Shown here: one piece after another, positions 59,729-64,000 of the stretch
How positions within the stretch are numbered: position 1 is the stretch's first letter
How the letters are laid out: each line of letters opens with the position of its first letter
NCBI GenBank assembly: GCA_037176705.1
Contig: CM073889.1
Coordinates: 54,553,596-54,617,595 of the forward strand
Source of the DNA: Molossus alvarezi
Lineage: Eukaryota; Chordata; Mammalia; Chiroptera; Molossidae
Direction of reading: 5' to 3'
Length of the DNA: 64,000 nt
Notes under the pieces: generated by a model
What the model saw: the letters and a program-made list of their open reading frames with translations, nothing else
Told to the model about the DNA's origin: nothing
Database searches by the model: none
Program-made: the position numbers and the translations under genes

Positions 59729-61043
59729 ATAAAAACACAGATCAATAAAAAGGACCAGAATTAAACCCATGCCTCTATGGTCAATTAATATACAACAAAG
59801 GAGGCAAGCGCTACAATGGAGAAAAGACAGTCTCTTCAATAAATTGTGTTGGGAAAATTGGACTGACACATGCAAAACAATGAAACTAGACCACCTTCTT
59901 ATACCACATACAAGAATAAACTCAAAATCAATTAAAGACTTAAATGTAAGACCATAAAACTCCTCAAAGGAAACATAGGCAGTAAATTCTGTGACAACGC
60001 TCTTAGCAATATTTTTTTGGATGTGTCTCCTTGATTACTCTATCAAGGGAAATGAAAGGAAAAATAAACAAATGGGACTACATCAAACTAAAACATTCTG
60101 CACAGCAAAGGAAATCATCAACAAAATGAAAAGACAATCTATTGTATGGGAAAAGATATTAGCCAATAATATATTCAATAAGGGGTTAATATCCAAAATA
60201 TATAAGTAACTCAAAAAGTTAACCCAAAAACACCCAAGAAATCCAATTAAAATATGGGCAGAGGACTGGAACAGACATTTCTCCAAAGAGGACATACAGA
60301 TGGCCAACAGACATATGAAAAGATGTTCAACATCAAGGATATACAAATTAACATCATGATGAGATATCACCTCATACCTGTCAGAATGGCTATCATCAAT
60401 AAATCAAACAAGTGTTGGCAAGGAGGAGGACAAAAGAGAACTCATGTACCCTACTGGTGGGATTGTAAGTTGGTACAGACATTATGGAAAACAGTACAGA
60501 GATCCCCCAAAAAATTAAAAATTGAACTACCATAATACCCAGCAATCCTACTTCTGGGTATATATTCAAAGAAATCCAAAACACTAATTCAAAAAGATAT
60601 TTGCATCCTGTGTTCACTGCAGCGTTATTTACAACATCCATGATATGTAAGCAACCTAATTGCCCATTGACAGACGAATAGATAAAGATGTGGTACATAT
60701 ACACAATGGAATATTACTCAGCCATAACAAGAATAAAATCTTGCCATTTGCCATAACATAAATGGATCTAGAGAGTATTATGCTAAGTCAAATAAGTCTT
60801 ACAGAGAAAAACAAATACCATACAATCTTACTTATGTGTGGAATAAAAGAAACAAAATAGCAAACAAACTCATAGATACAGAGAACATACTGGTGGTTAC
60901 CAGTGGGGAGGAGGTTTGGAGGACTGAGCAAAACCTCCCAGTATAGGGGAAGGTGTTAAGTAGTACAAATTGGCAATTATAAAACCAGTTACGAGGATGT
61001 AAAGTTGACCACAGGGAATATACTCAATAATAATATAATATCT

Positions 61044-61137
61044 CCCTGGCTGGTTTGGCTCAGTAGTTGGAGTGTCGGCCTGTGGACCAGAGAGTCCTGG
61101 GTTCAGTTCCCGCTAAGGGCACGTACCAAAAAAAAAA
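61044..61137 (+). mobile_element. Head-only (short) Ves SINE
   Basis: From CCCTGGCTGGTTTGGCTCAG to AGGGCACGTACC (61,127), then A-tail. Imperfect 14-bp duplication (12 of 14) at 61,030-61,043 and 61,138-61,151 shows that it inserted in this short form. Confidence 0.85.
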
Positions 61138-61309
61138 ATACTATAACATCTATCTATGGCATAGACGAATACTAGACTTATTAGGGTGATCAATTCATAA
61201 AGTATATAAATGACTAGTAACTATGTTGTATACCTGAAGTTAATATAATATTGTATGTCAACTCTAATTTTGTTAAATTATTTAAAACATAAATACTCAT
61301 ATACCTCCC

Positions 61310-61920
61310 CCCAAATTTCTAATCTCCTTGTGGTTTCCTCTTTGACACATGGGTTTTTTAAAAGTATGTTGTTTAATATATAAATTTTTAGGAATTTTCC
61401 CAATATCTTTCTGTGGTTGATTTCTATAATGATTCTACTATGATTAGAGAACATATTTATATGATTTCAATTATTTTAAATTTTCTAACATTTGTTTTAT
61501 AGCCTAGAATATCTTTTATTTTGCTAAATGTTCCATGTGCTCTTTTTAAAAAAAAGTGTATTCTTTTTTGTTAGGTGAAATATTATTAGGTAAAGTGTTG
61601 TATAAATGTCAACTAGGTAAAATTATTGATAGTATTGTTCAGTTCTTCTATATCCTAATTATCTCCTTGTTCTATTGATTATTGATAGATGAGTGTTGCT
61701 CTAGCCAGGTAGCTCAGTTTGTTAGAGTGTCATCCTGATATACCAAGGTTGTGGGTTCTATCCCGTTGGGCACATACAAGAATCAACCAATGAATGCATA
61801 AATAAGTGGAACAACAAATCTGTGTTTCTCTCTCTCTCTACAATCAATCAATCAATCAATCAATAAAAACAGAGAAGATTAATGAAGTCCCCAAGTCTAA
61901 CTGTGGATTTTAATTTTAAG
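61310..61920 (-). mobile_element. L1 ORF2 endonuclease fragment, minus strand
   Basis: Reverse complement reads L1 endonuclease-domain phrases: LNNTIN, then sequence matching FIQHF and HGTF-like codons ('atgttccatgtgctcttttt', 'ctattgattattgatagatg'). It is the one L1 piece here in the same orientation as ISY1. A SINE splits it at about 61,703-61,885. Confidence 0.7.
61703..61885 (+). mobile_element. Ves-like SINE, old
   Basis: 'gctctagccaggtagctcag', 'atcctgatataccaaggttg' and a (TCAA)n end at 61,845-61,865. Confidence 0.75.
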
Positions 61921-61921
61921 T

Positions 61922-62135
61922 AGCCTGGTAGATGTGGCTCAATGGTTGAGCGTCAACCCATGCACCAAGCGGTCAACGGTTCGATTCCAGGTCAGGGCAC
62001 ATGCCCAGATTGTGGGCCAAATCCCCAGTGGGGGACATGCAGGAGGTGACCCATCCATGTTCTCTCTCATTGATGTTTCCATCTCTCTCTCCCTCTACCT
62101 TCCTCCCTCTCTAAAATCAATAAAGAATAACAATT
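61922..62135 (+). mobile_element. Ves SINE, type B
   Basis: GCCTGGTAGATGTGGCTCAA head, 'gtcagggcacatgcccagat', end 'cctctctaaaatcaataaag'. Its end lies about 40 bp from the donor of the ISY1 exon at 62,174. Confidence 0.92.
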
Positions 62136-62173
62136 GGAGAGGGGGGCCACTTAAAGTAGACAGACTAGCTTAC

Positions 62174-62216
62174 CATTCTGAATTTGAGCCACTTTTTTAG
62201 AGATCTCTCCAATGAT
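62174..62216 (-). CDS. ISY1: ISY1 coding exon (residues 49-63a)
   Basis: A 43-bp exon: IIGEISKKVAQIQN plus one base of Ala. Acceptor TTTTTTTTCACAG, donor AATG|GTAAGC. Phase matches both neighbours. Confidence 0.96.
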
Positions 62217-62404
62217 CTGTGAAAAAAAAAAAGAAGTTAATAAATTATTATGACTTTTGAATATGTCTAAAAGCATGAAAAAATTACTAAATTAAAAATT
62301 AGTAATTAAAAAAACTTAGAATTCTGGTTTAAGAGTCATTTACATAATAAGAAGCAATCAAAGACTTGTTACTTCTACTAAGATTATATTCACCCATAAT
62401 ATAC

Positions 62405-62470
62405 CTGTCGTCTCCACTTCTCAGCTTTGGGCAACTCAGTACATTCTGAGGCAAGGAAGGGTCTTCGTTC
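62405..62470 (-). CDS. ISY1: ISY1 coding exon (residues 27-48)
   Basis: ERRPFLASECTELPKAEKWR RQ, 22 codons, phase 0 at both ends. Acceptor CTTCTTTTTAG, donor CAG|GTATAT. It is the most N-terminal exon present. The 26 preceding residues must be encoded beyond 64,000. Confidence 0.97.
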
Positions 62471-62794
62471 CTAAAAAGAAGCAAATTATACACGTTGCCA
62501 CTATATGATATGAAATTACAAGCTTCATGCATCATTCAACTCACTCAGGCCTGAAGTCTAAAATCTCTAATGGTTTAAACACATCTGATGTTTCAATTCC
62601 AGATTTTCATCAAGCCTTAAACCTCACGCTACAATCTCTACCTAGGAAACTATAGAAGCAAAAACATTCATTACATTGTGTTTAGTACAGTGAACTAATA
62701 GAAGCACCTTGAAAGTCCAATAATAGAGAAATGGCTAAGTAAACTAGGGTATATCGATTTCCTGACATATTTATATTACCTTAAGACATGATAG
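62471..62794. other. ISY1 intron, nothing assigned
   Basis: No exon or repeat recognised. Confidence 0.4.
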
Positions 62795-64000
62795 CCGTTC
62801 TGGTCATGATGGTGGCATAAGAAAACATGGTACTTGTCTCCTCCCACAACCAAATCAAAATTACAACTAAATTACAGAACAATCATCATTTAAAACCACC
62901 TGAAATGGAGTTGAATGGACATCCTACAACTATGAAATTAAAGGAGCAACACTGAGATTGGTAGAAAGGGCAGAGGTACATAGGGGCTGGTCCCACACCC
63001 ACGTGTGGAGGATAAAAATCAGGAGGGCAACCTTGGCTAAGAAAGCCCTACCTGGGGAGCAAGGGGTCCCCATTCCACACCAGGTACACCAGTTCAGGAG
63101 TTCCAGTACCAGGAAGAGAAGTCCCCATAACTTCTGGCTATAAAAACCAGCAGGAGCCCTGATTGGTTTGGCTCAGCAGTTAGAGCACTGGTCTGCGAAC
63201 CAGAGTCCTGGGTTCGGTTCCCACTAAAGGCACATGCCTCGGTTGCAGTTTCTCCCCAGCCCCGGTTGGGGTCACGTGGGAGGTAACCACTCGATGTGTC
63301 TCTCACGTGGATATTTCTCTCTCTATCTCTGCCTACCTCTCTCACTCTCGCTCTACCTGAGGATAAATGCAAAAATGTCCTCGGGTGAGGATAAAAAAAT
63401 AATAATAATAAAAAATATATAAAAACCAGCAGGAATTGAGGCTGAGGGAAGCTGAGGCTTCTGGAATCCCAGGCACATCCTCTTAAAAAGCCTGCCCACA
63501 GTCTTACTCAGATCTGCTCCCTCCAGGTTCCAGCATTAGGGAAGCAGTCTGAAAGGCACCAGAGACATACCAACAAGAACTGAGTTGTTTGGCATTGTGG
63601 GGAGAGCTGGAGAGGCAGCTTTCTCCAGGGCAGATGTGCTGGTGGAAGCTGTTGTTCCTTTGCTGAGCCCTTCCCCCACAGGGCAATCAGACCTGCGCCA
63701 TATCTGGGACTCCAGCAACCGGGCTCACACCATTTTCCCCACGCTGGTGATTACCTAAGGCCATGCCCCACCCAACTTTCAAGCCCACAAAAGCTTTGGC
63801 TTTACCATAGCACTGGTCTATCTTGGCTATTGCTTCAGAGTTTCCTATATTCTCTCGAACAGACAGCACCAGACCTCAGCAAGCCCCATACCTCTAGCTA
63901 ACTGGCCCTAGGCCTGGCACTTGGCCTGGGCATCTCCAAGGCTAGCACAACAAGCAACCATTGGCAGATCACTTTGTAGCTTACACCTGGTGGTTCCAGG
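62795..64000 (+). mobile_element. L1 5' UTR fragment, continuing beyond the window
   Basis: Same type as 24,295-25,485: 'tcctcccacaaccaaatcaa', 'ccaggaagagaagtccccat' and 'ggcagatcactttgtagctt' occur in the same order. Split by the SINE at 63,156-63,417. Confidence 0.75.
63156..63417 (+). mobile_element. Ves SINE, type A, young
   Basis: GCCCTGATTGGTTTGGCTCA head and end TCCTCGGGTGAGGATAAAA. Perfect 17-bp duplication TATAAAAACCAGCAGGA at 63,139-63,155 and 63,418-63,434. Confidence 0.95.

Larger units (their letters stand above)
59530..61290 (+). mobile_element. Older L1 (L1-D), ORF2 C-terminus and 3' UTR
   Basis: 'ggtatcacactacctggtat', 'gtactggcataaaaacacag', ORF2 remnants 59,769-60,535 ([20 protein letters not shown]) and a 3' UTR with 'tactggtggttaccagtggg'. 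Heavily mutated. Interrupted by an 84-bp L1 end at 59,645 and a short SINE at 61,044. Confidence 0.85.

Noticed and set aside
62471..64000. Search for the ISY1 N-terminal exons
   Set aside because: No reading resembling MARNAEKAM or ALARFRQAQLEEGK; the stretch is intron and L1 5' UTR.

Overview
The window looks like chromosomal DNA from a bat. About twenty-five full or partial copies of the bat Ves-type tRNA-derived SINE, several L1 LINEs, a Tigger1 DNA transposon, hAT-like elements and MIR/L2 relics surround exons of two vertebrate genes. There is no prokaryotic feature, no CRISPR array and no operon. The species cannot be fixed from sequence alone. Assignments to repeat and gene families come from recognising the sequences, not from a database search.

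Genes. Both genes lie on the minus strand, in the tandem order known from human 3q21. ISY1 (a spliceosome NineTeen-complex factor) occupies 23,352 to beyond 64,000. Its last eight coding exons are present with consistent GT-AG boundaries and phases, and encode the C-terminal 259 of a predicted 285 residues. RAB43 (a Rab GTPase) begins at 13,821 with a 66-codon first coding exon inside a CpG-rich promoter. Positions 1-13,623 are its first coding intron and the remaining exons lie to the left of the window. Some 9.5 kb separates the ISY1 stop codon from the RAB43 start codon.

Layout. 1-5,275: an old L1 carrying two SINEs and an unidentified processed retrocopy, followed by older L1 pieces. 5,280-13,100: RAB43 intron with SINEs, L1 3' ends and MIRs. 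13,130-14,250: RAB43 promoter and exon 1. 14,250-23,350: intergenic, with an inverted duplication (arms 16,499-17,043 and 19,835-20,402) whose loop holds a solo class I ERV-type LTR. 23,352-64,000: ISY1, with introns swollen by L1s. The largest insertion is nested: an RPS3A retrocopy (34,090-44,595) is split by a near-full-length L1, which is itself split by a younger L1. A Tigger1 element (30,994-33,531), an H3-3A retrocopy (27,983-28,715) and a second near-full-length L1 (53,385-59,470) fill other introns.

What stands out. I see no new enzyme or defence system. The most unusual structures are the inverted duplication; the RPS3A/L1/L1 nest, which carries a signature of L1 3' transduction; two copies of a head-only SINE ending at the same base; two L1 copies sharing a stop codon and frameshift near the ORF2 C-terminus; and a strong bias of L1s to lie antisense to both genes.
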